Positions 30,856 through 39,299 of a stretch of 64,000 nucleotides of DNA are shown piece after piece. The stretch covers positions 45,320 to 109,319 of IMG/VR virus record IMGVR_UViG_3300028837_000518. The stretch is one strand, 5' to 3'. Made by a program: the position numbers and the translations under genes. How positions within the stretch are numbered: the stretch's first letter is position 1; each line of letters opens with the position of its first letter. The stretch comes from a virus. The notes beneath the pieces were generated by a model. It was given only the letters and a program-made list of their open reading frames with translations, did not search any database and had not been told where the DNA came from.

Positions 30856-30976
30856 GTGTAAGCATAATAGCCTTAAACTAAAAGAACCATATGTGAAGGG
30901 TGAGCCCATGATCTTCATATGCCTAGACTGCGATCAAGAAATTACAAGAAGCAAGCACAAGAGAGGGGCAAAATGA
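30848..30976 (+). CDS. tiny metal-binding peptide, 42 aa
   Basis: GTG 30848 overlaps the previous TAA. CKHN...FICLDCDQEI gives one C-x-H plus CxxC set. The stop overlaps the next ATG. Function unknown. Confidence 0.45.
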   Translation: MAKCKHNSLKLKEPYVKGEPMIFICLDCDQEITRSKHKRGAK

Positions 30977-31332
30977 CTCACCAATATCCTGAATCAGTTA
31001 ATATTCTTGGCGTAAATTACGCTATAGCGTATCACGACAATCCTGCGGAGGTAGACATATATAAACGCGAGTCGTTATGGGGGCAAATAGATTACTGGAC
31101 ACGTACTATTCGCATCTATGATAATGAACGTCCCAAGCAGGATGTTTGGCAAACGATTCTTCATGAGGTAATGCATGGCATTATGAATATGTTACACTTG
31201 AACAAGCTGCATGATGACGCTGCGCATAGTGAAATGGATTCATTAGCACTGGCTCTCACGGATGTATTTGTAAGAAATGGATGGTTGGTAGGAGTGCGGG
31301 AGGATGACGCGGATGACGTGGAAAGAATCTAG
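30973..31332 (+). CDS. HExxH metallopeptidase-like protein
   Basis: TILHEVMHGIMNMLHL contains HExxH for zinc, in the context seen in ImmA/IrrE-like and other small phage metallopeptidases. The N-terminal domain YWTRTIRIYDNERPK is beta-rich. 119 aa. ATG 30973 overlaps the previous stop. Confidence 0.78.
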   Translation: MTHQYPESVNILGVNYAIAYHDNPAEVDIYKRESLWGQIDYWTRTIRIYDNERPKQDVWQTILHEVMHGIMNMLHLNKLHDDAAHSEMDSLALALTDVFVRNGWLVGVREDDADDVERI

Positions 31333-32179
31333 CATTTCTTGGACAGATTACTCAGGTGGTGCCGCAAACTTTGTGTTGGGCTGTACGCCTATATCGTTGG
31401 GATGCAAGAACTGTTATGCTCATCGTAATTTCAGGCGGTTTGGCAAAGACTTTTCCAAGGTAGTTTGTAGTCCAAAGAAGCTCAGGGGACTAGCTAGTAC
31501 CAGATTTCCAGTATTCAGCCCTAAGCGTGGTGCACCACATAAACCCATGGTGTTTGTAGTAAACATGGGAGACCTCTTTCACACATCAGTTACAGACGAG
31601 TTTCTCTTAGATGTGTTTAGAATGTTTCAGGCTCGCCCGAATGTAGTTTGGCAAGTACTAACAAAACGCGCAGATCGAATGCGACGATTCATACTTAAGT
31701 ATCTAGCGCATCCCTATAGTGAATTTGGACGCTGTACCACAAAGCATCCCTGGCCCTTCCCTCATGTCTGGCTTAACGTGTCAGTAGAGTCACCACAGTA
31801 TCTCTGGCGAGTTCGAGAATTGCTAGACACACCAGCCGCTATACGGGGTGTAAGTTTAGAACCACTACTTGCTCCCGTAGATTTGCGACCTTGGATGTTT
31901 GATGGTATGGGGCATGATAATCACCCCAAATATAAAAGGTATGAGTACCCCACGGGTGCAATTGACTGGGTTGTTGTTGGCGGCGAGTCAGGTCCAAATC
32001 ATCGCGCCTTTAATAAACAGTGGGCAATAGACATTCGTAATCACTGTATCGGCCATACACCATTCTTCTTTAAGCAGTCTGCCGGTCTCTACCCCGGTAC
32101 AGACCCTACGCTTAATGGACAAATCTATCAGCAATGGCCAGGATATAAAGCAATTAGACACAATAACTGGACACAATAA
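31313..32179 (+). CDS. DUF5131 (phage Gp37/Gp68) family protein
   Basis: ISWTDYSGGAANFVLGCTPISLGCKNCYA is the N-terminal signature of DUF5131 proteins, which have a radical-SAM-like cysteine set. VNMGDLFH, VWQVLTKR and WVVVGGESG are further family motifs. 288 aa is typical. ATG 31313 is preferred over 31304 because of spacing to GGGAGG. Function unknown; often in phages. Confidence 0.9.
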   Translation: MTWKESSISWTDYSGGAANFVLGCTPISLGCKNCYAHRNFRRFGKDFSKVVCSPKKLRGLASTRFPVFSPKRGAPHKPMVFVVNMGDLFHTSVTDEFLLDVFRMFQARPNVVWQVLTKRADRMRRFILKYLAHPYSEFGRCTTKHPWPFPHVWLNVSVESPQYLWRVRELLDTPAAIRGVSLEPLLAPVDLRPWMFDGMGHDNHPKYKRYEYPTGAIDWVVVGGESGPNHRAFNKQWAIDIRNHCIGHTPFFFKQSAGLYPGTDPTLNGQIYQQWPGYKAIRHNNWTQ

Positions 32180-32213
32180 TTGGACACCTTGCTAATAAAA
32201 AGGAAAGCACAAC

Positions 32214-32441
32214 ATGACAAGGCGCAACGTGGCAGAGTCAAATTGGTTACGGTGCGAGCAATGCACGCACTGGCATTACGTAGATGGTATGGCATGGCAT
32301 AGCAGGCAAAACAGACCTATTAATGGCATCTGCGTTAACCCAGAGTCAGATCACTGTGGCCATGTACTTGATAGACAGCACCATATTTGCAACCCAGACC
32401 ATTACCTTCCGTTAGTTAAAGCTCGCTGGTGGGAAAAATAA
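32214..32441 (+). CDS. cysteine/histidine-rich small protein
   Basis: RCEQCTHWHYVDG, GICVNPESDHCGH and HHICNPDHYLP give enough Cys/His for one or two metals. 75 aa. AAAGG precedes the ATG. Function unknown. Confidence 0.65.
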   Translation: MTRRNVAESNWLRCEQCTHWHYVDGMAWHSRQNRPINGICVNPESDHCGHVLDRQHHICNPDHYLPLVKARWWEK

Positions 32442-32794
32442 TGTCATGGCAAGCAACACTAAGCATAATTAAGAAGTCAATAAGGGCTGAAGGCTGGCGA
32501 ATACTCTACAAGGACCTAGAAAAAATCAGGACACCAGATGGCATACGTGCTGTTACAGAATCCATTGACTTTGTTGGTAGAATAATCTATCTCCCCAAGG
32601 CGACACAGGGCACAGAGGAAACCCTGCAACAATTGGCAGATGTGTGGTTGAGCATACAGGGTGTTATTGCGTTTGAGAATCGAATGAAATCAACAATTAA
32701 TGAAAGAACTGATGAGCCCAAGGAAATAACAGCAATAACACTACCGCTCTCTCTATTGGACAAAAACACAAAAGTGTGCTATGATGACGGATAG
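32441..32794 (+). CDS. uncharacterised protein, 117 aa
   Basis: ATG overlaps the previous stop. AIIKKS-type N-terminal helix (SIIKKSIRAEGWRILYKDLEK), then IDFVGRIIYLPKATQG and a helix. It looks like a degenerate small peptidase-like domain without HExxH. Not recognised. Confidence 0.6.
   Translation: MSWQATLSIIKKSIRAEGWRILYKDLEKIRTPDGIRAVTESIDFVGRIIYLPKATQGTEETLQQLADVWLSIQGVIAFENRMKSTINERTDEPKEITAITLPLSLLDKNTKVCYDDG
32756..32785 (+). promoter_or_regulatory. promoter, extended -10 type
   Basis: TTGGAC, 18 nt, then TATGAT with TG one base upstream (TGCTATGAT). It lies at the end of the preceding gene and 44 nt before the glycosyltransferase start. It shares GACAAAAA and TGTGCTA with the promoter at 45724. 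Confidence 0.6.
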
Positions 32795-32828
32795 TATTAG
32801 TCATATAGCAAAAAGGAGAGATTGGTAA

Positions 32829-34004
32829 GTGCTTAGAATACTTTGGCATTCCAATGCGGTTTGGGCAAGAAGTGGTTATGGTGGTCAGAGCAAGATAAAT
32901 GGTGAAGCGATAGCACAACTGGGTCATACAGTACATTATAGCGCTAACTGGGGACTACAGGGTTCCATAGTTGACCTCGATGCGAATACGAAGGTTTATC
33001 CGTCGCTACGTGCTGAATCTGGTGATGACCTATTACTTCCCAGTCATGCCGAAGCCATGAAGGCTGATATTGTTATTACTCTATATGATGCTTGGACTTT
33101 TGATCCAGTAATTACAAAGCAGTTTTGTTGGATTCCATGGTTGCCAATTGACATGGATAGAATATCAAAACAGCACTATCAGGCATTAGCACCGGCATAT
33201 CGGGTAATTGCATTCACGCGGTATGGCCAAAAGAAGCTTAAGGAAGTAGGTATAGAGTCAAGTTATGTTCCCCACTCACTAGACACTCGTATATGGCGAC
33301 CACTTGACAAAGCCGAAGCCCGTGAAGGCCTTGGTTTTCCGCCTGATAAATTTATAGTATTAGTAACGGCAATGAATAAGGGCTACCCAGCGCGAAAGGC
33401 ATTTCCCGAGATATTATGGGCGTGGAAAGCATTTGCCGAGGGTAAGAAAGATAAAGTTCTGCTTCACTTCCACTCTAATGATGGCCCTGCTATCGGTGGC
33501 CCCAGTATCAGGGGAATGGCCAGCGAACTAGGCATTACGCCCGAGACACTTTCTATTGCTGATCAGTACTCGTACTTTCTGGGTTACAAAACATCCTATA
33601 TGGTTGGACTTACTAACGCGGCTGATGTGCTACTTCTTCCCAGCTATGGTGAAGGATTTGGGATTCCCCTCATCGAAGCGCAAAGCGTAGGCGTACCTGT
33701 AATCACCAGCGACTTTGGCGCTATGAAGGAACTATGCAATGCTGGTTGGTTGGTAGAGGGGCAGCCCTTTCTTAATGTGTTGGCCGGTTTTTACCAAGTC
33801 CCCTTCATTGACAGTATTGTGGCTGCACTTGAGGAATCATATAAGTGCCGCGGTGATACTAGCTTGTCGGAACAGGCTATAGAAAGTATGAAGCAGTATG
33901 ATATTCGTTATGTTACCCAAGAGCATTGGACACCAGTGTTAGATGAGATTGAAGAGTCTTTGAGTACCGGTGGCGAGCTAAATCTCTTTGAGGGGCTAGA
34001 GTGA
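32829..34004 (+). CDS. glycosyltransferase, GT-B (GT4-like)
   Basis: The N-terminal domain starts LRILWHSNAVWARSGYGGQ. The C-terminal donor domain has FIVLVTAMNKGYPARKAF and LLPSYGEGFGIPLIEAQSVGVPVI with the conserved E-x7-E helix. 391 aa is a full GT-B enzyme. The donor and acceptor are unknown. It pairs with the second glycosyltransferase at 39296 and the epimerase at 36509, suggesting sugar modification of DNA, virion or host envelope. Confidence 0.88.
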   Translation: MLRILWHSNAVWARSGYGGQSKINGEAIAQLGHTVHYSANWGLQGSIVDLDANTKVYPSLRAESGDDLLLPSHAEAMKADIVITLYDAWTFDPVITKQFCWIPWLPIDMDRISKQHYQALAPAYRVIAFTRYGQKKLKEVGIESSYVPHSLDTRIWRPLDKAEAREGLGFPPDKFIVLVTAMNKGYPARKAFPEILWAWKAFAEGKKDKVLLHFHSNDGPAIGGPSIRGMASELGITPETLSIADQYSYFLGYKTSYMVGLTNAADVLLLPSYGEGFGIPLIEAQSVGVPVITSDFGAMKELCNAGWLVEGQPFLNVLAGFYQVPFIDSIVAALEESYKCRGDTSLSEQAIESMKQYDIRYVTQEHWTPVLDEIEESLSTGGELNLFEGLE

Positions 34005-34129
34005 TAGACTTCATATTTATGCGTAAAGCATTAGTTACAGATTTCACCATAGCTTCCGGTGTAATGTCTGTTTTCATTCTCTTCTGGTTAATAGGTAAAG
34101 TAGCACGCCGGTTGTTCACCAGTGAGTAA
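34001..34129 (+). CDS. single-pass membrane protein, 42 aa
   Basis: GTG overlaps the glycosyltransferase stop; the 3' end overlaps the next gene. One membrane helix (ASGVMSVFILFWLIGKVA) flanked by basic residues. Confidence 0.5.
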   Translation: MIDFIFMRKALVTDFTIASGVMSVFILFWLIGKVARRLFTSE

Positions 34130-36494
34130 AATACTTCTCCTTAATCCTCCCGTCCATCACTACACAGGTTTTCAGTTTAAGATTAACCCCACTCTTGGCC
34201 TAGCTATTATAGCGTCACTATTGGATACAGCAGGACACTCAGTGAAGGTAATAGACTTAGAAGCTGTCGGAATAACGCCCAATAAACTACATGCCTACTT
34301 TAAAAATAACAAAGATAATTGGCCAGACATAGTAGGATTTACTGCGTTATCAGTAGCTGCGCGTGGATGTAAAGAATCTATCAGTGCTATACGTGCAGCA
34401 GGATACAATAAAAAAGTTATGGTTGGCGGTATATATGCTACGCTATCCCCACAAGAGCTGATAAACGAGGGCGCTGACTTAGTTGTTACGGGTGAATGTG
34501 AGGGGAATATTGTTGAAGTAGTAGATAATGATATTGTTGGTGTAGTAAGCGGTACAGCAGCACCTATTGCAGATATTCCCATACCTCTTTGGAATAAGCA
34601 TGTTCCCACAATCAATACCTACCAGGGTAATCAACCTCATATTGGCTGGCCCGAAACCGTAACCATGTTTACACGCGGATGTCCACATCGTTGTATCTTC
34701 TGCGTAACCGGTGATACACGTATAGAGACGCTTGCAGGTAGTAAAACCATTATTGAAATTAGCAAGGGTGACGAGGTGCTTACCGCCAATGGTGTAGCTG
34801 CTATACAAGACAAGCAAATACTAAAAGCTACAAACGGTCTTATAGAGATAAATGTCCAAGGTATGTTTAACAACTTAAGACTTACACCAGACCATAAAGT
34901 ATTAGCCATTCGATATAAAGCACTTAACCGTATGGCCTCGGCAGCCAATGTAAAACACCGACCGGCATGGATACAGGAAGAGACGCCGCATTTCGTGCAA
35001 GCCGGTAAGTTACAGAAGGGTGACTTTTTAATTGCCCCCTATCCCACTAAAACTGTTCCAACCCACTATTCTGAAAGTGACTTTGAGCTTTTCGGACTAT
35101 ATATAGCAGAGGGACATATAAGTAAACAATTGCATCGCAAGAATTACTATATGCTTGTATTAACTTTATCAGCTCGTGAAGGGGCTTTGGCTAACCATGC
35201 ATTAAAACTACTACGTAAATTCCTTGCAACAGATAAGGGAAGCATCTATCATAATCAGTGCAACAATACACTACAGGTTACAATAGGAGGGCGCAATAAG
35301 ATTCTATGGTTTAGGGAAACGTTCAGAACAGGCGCAAAACACAAGACACTTCCACCTTGGGCGCTTTTAGCACCTAGGGCACATCAGATTGCCCTACTAC
35401 GAGGTATGTTTTGGGGTGACGGACATAATTCCCATAGCGGCATTCGTTACACAACCGTATCACGAGTTCTTGCAGAGCAATTGCGACTGATACTATTGCG
35501 TACAGGCGGTGTTCCTAATCTTTTTCAGACTCCTGCCAATAAACGACCTAATCAGATACAAGGACGAACTGTAAATGTAAGTGATACTTACGTTGTTACC
35601 CTATTTGGACCGGTAGCCGATGAAATGCGTCATGAGTTCAATTGGGTTATTCGTAACGATAGTGCTAACCGGCGTTTTAATCGAGCTTATAACGTAGCGG
35701 GCAAGGGTTATGCGCTCTATCCTATTCAAGCTATTAACAAAACGCCGTATGAAGGTGTAGTGTATGACTTAACTACTAATGGAACATTTGTTGCAAATGG
35801 AGTGGCTATCTCGAACTGCGCCAATACTATATTCGGACACCAACCCATTAGGTTTCGACCGCCCGAGAACATTGAGCAAGAACTTAGATTCGACAAGGAC
35901 CAGTTTGGAATTCAGTCACTGTTTGTTTATGATGATGAACTCTTTGGCTGCAAGTACTCAAGTGGTTGGTTTGCGGAAGTGATGGAGCGAATAACACCAC
36001 TAGAACTCACGTGGAAAGCACAGGGTCGGTGCTCGGAGCGCTATGTAACCTCCGATGTTTTAGAAAAAGCATACGCAGCCGGTTGTCGTGCTATCATGTG
36101 GGGCATTGAAAGTTTCAGTCCTAAAGTCCTAGATGCTATAAAGAAAGATACAAAAGTTAGCGACATATGGGCAACTCTTAAGCGAGCCAAAGCCGCAGGT
36201 ATTAAAAACTGGGCTTTCACAATGATTGGTAACTATAAGGAGACTGAGCGTGACTTGGCCATAACAGCTGCCGCTCTAGAGAAAGCTAAGGGTATGGGGT
36301 TAATTGACTGGCGTCAAACTACTATCGTTACTTCGTGGCCGGGAACAGAACTGTGGGATATTCAAGAACGTGAGGGTTGGCTGACACCGCCACCTGATAC
36401 AGGACCGCAGACACAGCAAGTATATGCCGATACACCTTGGTTAACTAAAAAACAGATGTTATATTGGCTGGGAAAGTTTTCTACCATTTGTTAG
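34122..36494 (+). CDS. B12-binding radical SAM protein with intein
   Basis: The N-terminal half is a cobalamin-binding-like Rossmann domain (KILLLNPPVHHYTGF, INPTLGLAIIASLLDTAGHSVKVIDLE, DIVGFTALSVAARG, VVTGECEG). The radical SAM motif is TRGCPHRCIF|C, interrupted by a 372-aa intein exactly before the third cluster cysteine. It resumes as CANTIFGHQPIRFRPPENI and continues with LFVYDDELFG and CRAIMWGIESFSPKVLDAIKK. The spliced enzyme is about 418 aa. GTG start overlapping the membrane peptide. The substrate is unknown. Confidence 0.9.
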   Translation: MSKILLLNPPVHHYTGFQFKINPTLGLAIIASLLDTAGHSVKVIDLEAVGITPNKLHAYFKNNKDNWPDIVGFTALSVAARGCKESISAIRAAGYNKKVMVGGIYATLSPQELINEGADLVVTGECEGNIVEVVDNDIVGVVSGTAAPIADIPIPLWNKHVPTINTYQGNQPHIGWPETVTMFTRGCPHRCIFCVTGDTRIETLAGSKTIIEISKGDEVLTANGVAAIQDKQILKATNGLIEINVQGMFNNLRLTPDHKVLAIRYKALNRMASAANVKHRPAWIQEETPHFVQAGKLQKGDFLIAPYPTKTVPTHYSESDFELFGLYIAEGHISKQLHRKNYYMLVLTLSAREGALANHALKLLRKFLATDKGSIYHNQCNNTLQVTIGGRNKILWFRETFRTGAKHKTLPPWALLAPRAHQIALLRGMFWGDGHNSHSGIRYTTVSRVLAEQLRLILLRTGGVPNLFQTPANKRPNQIQGRTVNVSDTYVVTLFGPVADEMRHEFNWVIRNDSANRRFNRAYNVAGKGYALYPIQAINKTPYEGVVYDLTTNGTFVANGVAISNCANTIFGHQPIRFRPPENIEQELRFDKDQFGIQSLFVYDDELFGCKYSSGWFAEVMERITPLELTWKAQGRCSERYVTSDVLEKAYAAGCRAIMWGIESFSPKVLDAIKKDTKVSDIWATLKRAKAAGIKNWAFTMIGNYKETERDLAITAAALEKAKGMGLIDWRQTTIVTSWPGTELWDIQEREGWLTPPPDTGPQTQQVYADTPWLTKKQMLYWLGKFSTIC
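34701..35816 (+). other. intein with LAGLIDADG endonuclease in radical SAM gene
   Basis: 372 aa: block A CVTGDTRIETLAGSKTI, block B LTPDHKVLAI, LAGLIDADG-like helices LFGLYIAEGHI and LRGMFWGDGHN, block F YEGVVYDLTTNGTFVANG, and end ISN before Cys. The +1 nucleophile of the extein is the third [4Fe-4S] cysteine, so splicing restores the cluster motif CPHRCIFC. Confidence 0.93.
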
Positions 36495-36508
36495 TTAAAG
36501 GAGAGAAT

Positions 36509-37210
36509 ATGAGTGATAATATCCTCGTAACAGGTTCGGCCGGGTTCTTTGGTGAATGGGTAATACCGGCACTGGAGGGAGCAGGGTATAATGTTATACC
36601 ATACGATATTGTAGACGGTGATGATGTTGGTAATAGGAGACGTCTAGCCGGCAGACTGCGCTCCTGTCTTGGTGTTGTGCACTTAGCTGGTGTGGGAATG
36701 TTGGCTAAGGGACAAGACTACGGATGGCATCACGCCACCATTTACGAAACGTTTACAAGTACATTTCTGACATTCGTTGCGAGTCGAAGTGCCACCCACT
36801 TTATTCATATGTCGTCTGGTGCTATCTATGGGTTTGGACCCGAGCAAATGAATGGTTGGCTTACAGAGAATGATATGCCAATAAGTGAGTTATTGATCCC
36901 CGACACTCAAGCGCGAATAGATATGCTCAATGCGTACTCGAAAAACAAATGGGAGATTGAAGAGTACTTAAGCAATGCCGACTTGAAAACAAAAGTTGCA
37001 GTCTCTCTGCGCGTAAACTGCATCGAGCCTCATAACGCGGGTGCAGTACAACGCGGTGATCATTGGGGCTGGTGGTGCTCGCAGCGGTTAGTATGTGATG
37101 CTATACTGGCTGGGTTGCGGCGGCAGGAATCTGGTTTCTTTCCTGTAAATGTAGGCGAGGATAACCCTAACCTTGACAAGGAAAACTTAACGGAGCTTTT
37201 ACGCTCATGA
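36509..37210 (+). CDS. NAD-dependent epimerase/dehydratase (extended SDR)
   Basis: ILVTGSAGFFGEW is the NAD-binding GxxGxxG motif. VVHLAGVG, IHMSSGAIYGFG and the catalytic YSKNKWEIEEY (YxxxK) follow. 233 aa is short, missing part of the usual substrate domain. It probably makes an activated sugar for the two glycosyltransferases. GGAGAG precedes ATG 36509. Confidence 0.88.
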   Translation: MSDNILVTGSAGFFGEWVIPALEGAGYNVIPYDIVDGDDVGNRRRLAGRLRSCLGVVHLAGVGMLAKGQDYGWHHATIYETFTSTFLTFVASRSATHFIHMSSGAIYGFGPEQMNGWLTENDMPISELLIPDTQARIDMLNAYSKNKWEIEEYLSNADLKTKVAVSLRVNCIEPHNAGAVQRGDHWGWWCSQRLVCDAILAGLRRQESGFFPVNVGEDNPNLDKENLTELLRS

Positions 37211-37716
37211 CAAATAAAGAGTGGTTGCTGTGTGCTATTGACATGGCCGGATACGACGGTGTATCGCTGCGACAACTCGAAGTAATAATGTTTCTTATCT
37301 ACCACGATAGCCCAATATACCTTCGGGGCGAGGGAAGCAAGGATACATTACCTGAATTAAACTTTCGTCCCGGACTGTTGGGCCCTATCAGTTACGATCT
37401 ACGCGATATGCTCAGAATATTGGTAGACAAGAAATTAATTCAGACAAAAATGCTCTACGAGGGAGACACAGTTCTTCTCTACACAATGTTATACTTTGTA
37501 ACTAATGCGGGACATCATAGAGCTCTGGGTATACGCGGAAGGTATTTGGCCCGAACATTCACTGTACGAACACTCGAAATTACTTTCCCTATTACTTGGC
37601 TGACAAAGTTCCGTATAGTGCTAAAAGAAGTACAATCACAACAATTCTTGAAAGTAATTAAGGCACTTAGTCATAAGTACCCGAACTTTGCATCACCACT
37701 TTTCAGTGTGAACTAG
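37207..37716 (+). CDS. winged-helix-like protein
   Basis: VSLRQLEVIMFLIYHD, PGLLGPISYDLRDMLRILVDKKLIQTK reads like a winged-helix domain with the F-x-GP-S region of SocA/Panacea-type or Paa-type proteins, but similarity is weak. 169 aa. ATG overlaps the epimerase stop. Confidence 0.6.
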   Translation: MTNKEWLLCAIDMAGYDGVSLRQLEVIMFLIYHDSPIYLRGEGSKDTLPELNFRPGLLGPISYDLRDMLRILVDKKLIQTKMLYEGDTVLLYTMLYFVTNAGHHRALGIRGRYLARTFTVRTLEITFPITWLTKFRIVLKEVQSQQFLKVIKALSHKYPNFASPLFSVN

Positions 37717-37740
37717 AACTACTACAATTTATTCCTCATT

Positions 37741-37769
37741 ATAACTACTACCATTTCTGTAGTAGTTAT
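37741..37769 (+). terminator. perfect 11-bp hairpin, terminator or operator
   Basis: ATAACTACTAC pairs fully with GTAGTAGTTAT around the 7-nt loop CATTTCT, in the intergenic gap after 37716. No T-run follows, so intrinsic termination is doubtful. Extra ACTACTAC and CTACTACT copies on both sides suggest a protein-binding site. Confidence 0.5.
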
Positions 37770-37799
37770 ACCTATTCTACTACTAAGTTAAGGAGATAA

Positions 37800-38048
37800 A
37801 TGTTTATCTGTGATAAAGCCGGTTGTAATGTAAGAGTAGATGAATCCGAAGTAATTGAGGTGAGCAGAGATGGTAGTTATTTTCACTTCTGCTGCTACGC
37901 CCATCTCTACGATTGGGCCAAAACCCAAATGTATAATGAGTCAGGCTTAGGCGATAATACCCTCAGTATAACAATATATCAAGCAAGGCGTTTTAGGAAA
38001 TGTCCCATTAACTGGCATATATCTAATTACTTTGCGAGCAGGGAATAG
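37800..38048 (+). CDS. small treble-clef-like protein, 82 aa
   Basis: FICDKAGCNVRV and SYFHFCCYAHLYDWA suggest a MYM/FCS-type zinc fold. AAGGAG precedes the ATG. Function unknown. Confidence 0.68.
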   Translation: MFICDKAGCNVRVDESEVIEVSRDGSYFHFCCYAHLYDWAKTQMYNESGLGDNTLSITIYQARRFRKCPINWHISNYFASRE

Positions 38049-38053
38049 GCGAA

Positions 38054-38260
38054 ATGATTACTGTTAAGTGTCCCAATTGTCAAACAATGATGGATGCGTA
38101 TGACCCTAAGAACTGGCCCGGTCGTGAACCTGATGCTGAGTGTCCGAATTGTGGCGCGCTAGTAACTAGTTTGGGAAATGGAAGCACCTTTGCTCGTACT
38201 GGGGTAGGCTTCGTAGCGGTCTTATCTACACCTATTGCGCAAGAGGACCTTCATCAATGA
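38054..38260 (+). CDS. zinc-ribbon protein, 68 aa
   Basis: ITVKCPNCQTMMDAY...CPNCGALVTSLGNG is a classical zinc ribbon, followed by a short hydrophobic tail. GTG-type overlaps link it to the radical SAM gene downstream. Confidence 0.7.
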   Translation: MITVKCPNCQTMMDAYDPKNWPGREPDAECPNCGALVTSLGNGSTFARTGVGFVAVLSTPIAQEDLHQ

Positions 38261-39078
38261 CACACATACTTCTTAACCCAACATGGTCATGTGTAAATAA
38301 GTGCGCTTATTGTTGGCTTAATAGCACTATAAGGAAAAGACCTGAACTATTAAATGCCAAGACTCGACCATTTGACGACTGGCTAAGTGCTGTTAAAAGA
38401 GAGTTAGTTAAGATAGAAACTACCACTGGTCGCACACCACTCGTCATAGATATTGCCGGCGGCGAACCATTTCTTCTTCCCTGGATTGTAGAGTTCATCG
38501 CGCACTTTCCTGAAGTACCCGTTGGTTTATCTACTAATGGATTACCTGATCACGTACTTCAATTGGTGCGAAGGCCCAAGTTACCCAACCTAATATCAAT
38601 CAATATGAGCTATCACCCCGGCACAACAGAACGCTACCCTGACTACGAGCAATTCTTTCGCAATAGAGTACTAGACATTTTAGGTACTGGATACCCGCTG
38701 CATATAAGCGCTGTAGGTTATGGAGAGGGCGCACGGCTTGTACGCGACCTAGCTGGTTGGGCAACAGACATAGGAATTGACGTATATGTATCTCCCTATG
38801 AGGATATGGCTATGTTGGCAGATAAACAAGAACAAGGTCTCGTGTGTAAAGGTGGAATAAACCATATCGTGGTTGCGCCTGACGGCACTTCATGGCCCTG
38901 TCTCTCTACCTTGCGTTCACCATTCTGGCGCGAGTCAATATTGGGAAACTGGCTAGATGATAACATTGATATAAGCAAGAAGGAACAACCATGCCATATC
39001 TACTGCGTGGATTATTACTTTCTCAAACATCACCATAGAGATGGTGACATGTGGGGCGTGGAGGCACGAGAAGCATGA
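38257..39078 (+). CDS. radical SAM protein with C-terminal cysteines
   Basis: PTWSCVNKCAYCWLN holds the CxxxCxxC cluster motif at residues 12-19, and IDIAGGEPFLLPWI binds SAM. The C-terminal part GLVCKGGINHIVVAPDGTSWPC ... CHIYCVDYY resembles a SPASM/twitch auxiliary cluster region. 273 aa. A peptide- or nucleotide-modifying enzyme is likely; the substrate is unknown. Confidence 0.87.
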   Translation: MTHILLNPTWSCVNKCAYCWLNSTIRKRPELLNAKTRPFDDWLSAVKRELVKIETTTGRTPLVIDIAGGEPFLLPWIVEFIAHFPEVPVGLSTNGLPDHVLQLVRRPKLPNLISINMSYHPGTTERYPDYEQFFRNRVLDILGTGYPLHISAVGYGEGARLVRDLAGWATDIGIDVYVSPYEDMAMLADKQEQGLVCKGGINHIVVAPDGTSWPCLSTLRSPFWRESILGNWLDDNIDISKKEQPCHIYCVDYYFLKHHHRDGDMWGVEAREA

Positions 39079-39299
39079 GAATAGGAAACTTGGAGGTTAC
39101 TTTTGAGCAACTACAACAGGCGCTCGGCTTACCGTCGGGTACGAGAATAGTCAGCATTGATTGTGGCGCACGAGAATCAGCTTGCCGGGTAGTGCATATC
39201 TATGTAGAACATCGGGCACTTAGTGATATTCAGAGTACAACCATACCGCGCGTAATACACAAAACCGTTTGGCATAATACGGATGGTACAAGAGCGTGA
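39075..39299 (+). CDS. uncharacterised protein, 74 aa
   Basis: MRIGNLEVTFEQLQQALGLPSG, then two strands and VVHIYVEHRALSDI. ATG overlaps the previous TGA. Not recognised. Confidence 0.62.
   Translation: MRIGNLEVTFEQLQQALGLPSGTRIVSIDCGARESACRVVHIYVEHRALSDIQSTTIPRVIHKTVWHNTDGTRA

Noticed and set aside
37741-37769. Strong intrinsic terminator
   Set aside because: The 11-bp hairpin is perfect but is not followed by a T-run, so it is listed only as terminator or operator with moderate confidence.
38257-39078. NrdG activase for the anaerobic RNR
   Set aside because: It has the CxxxCxxC motif but is much longer than NrdG and carries a C-terminal auxiliary cysteine region typical of other radical SAM enzymes.
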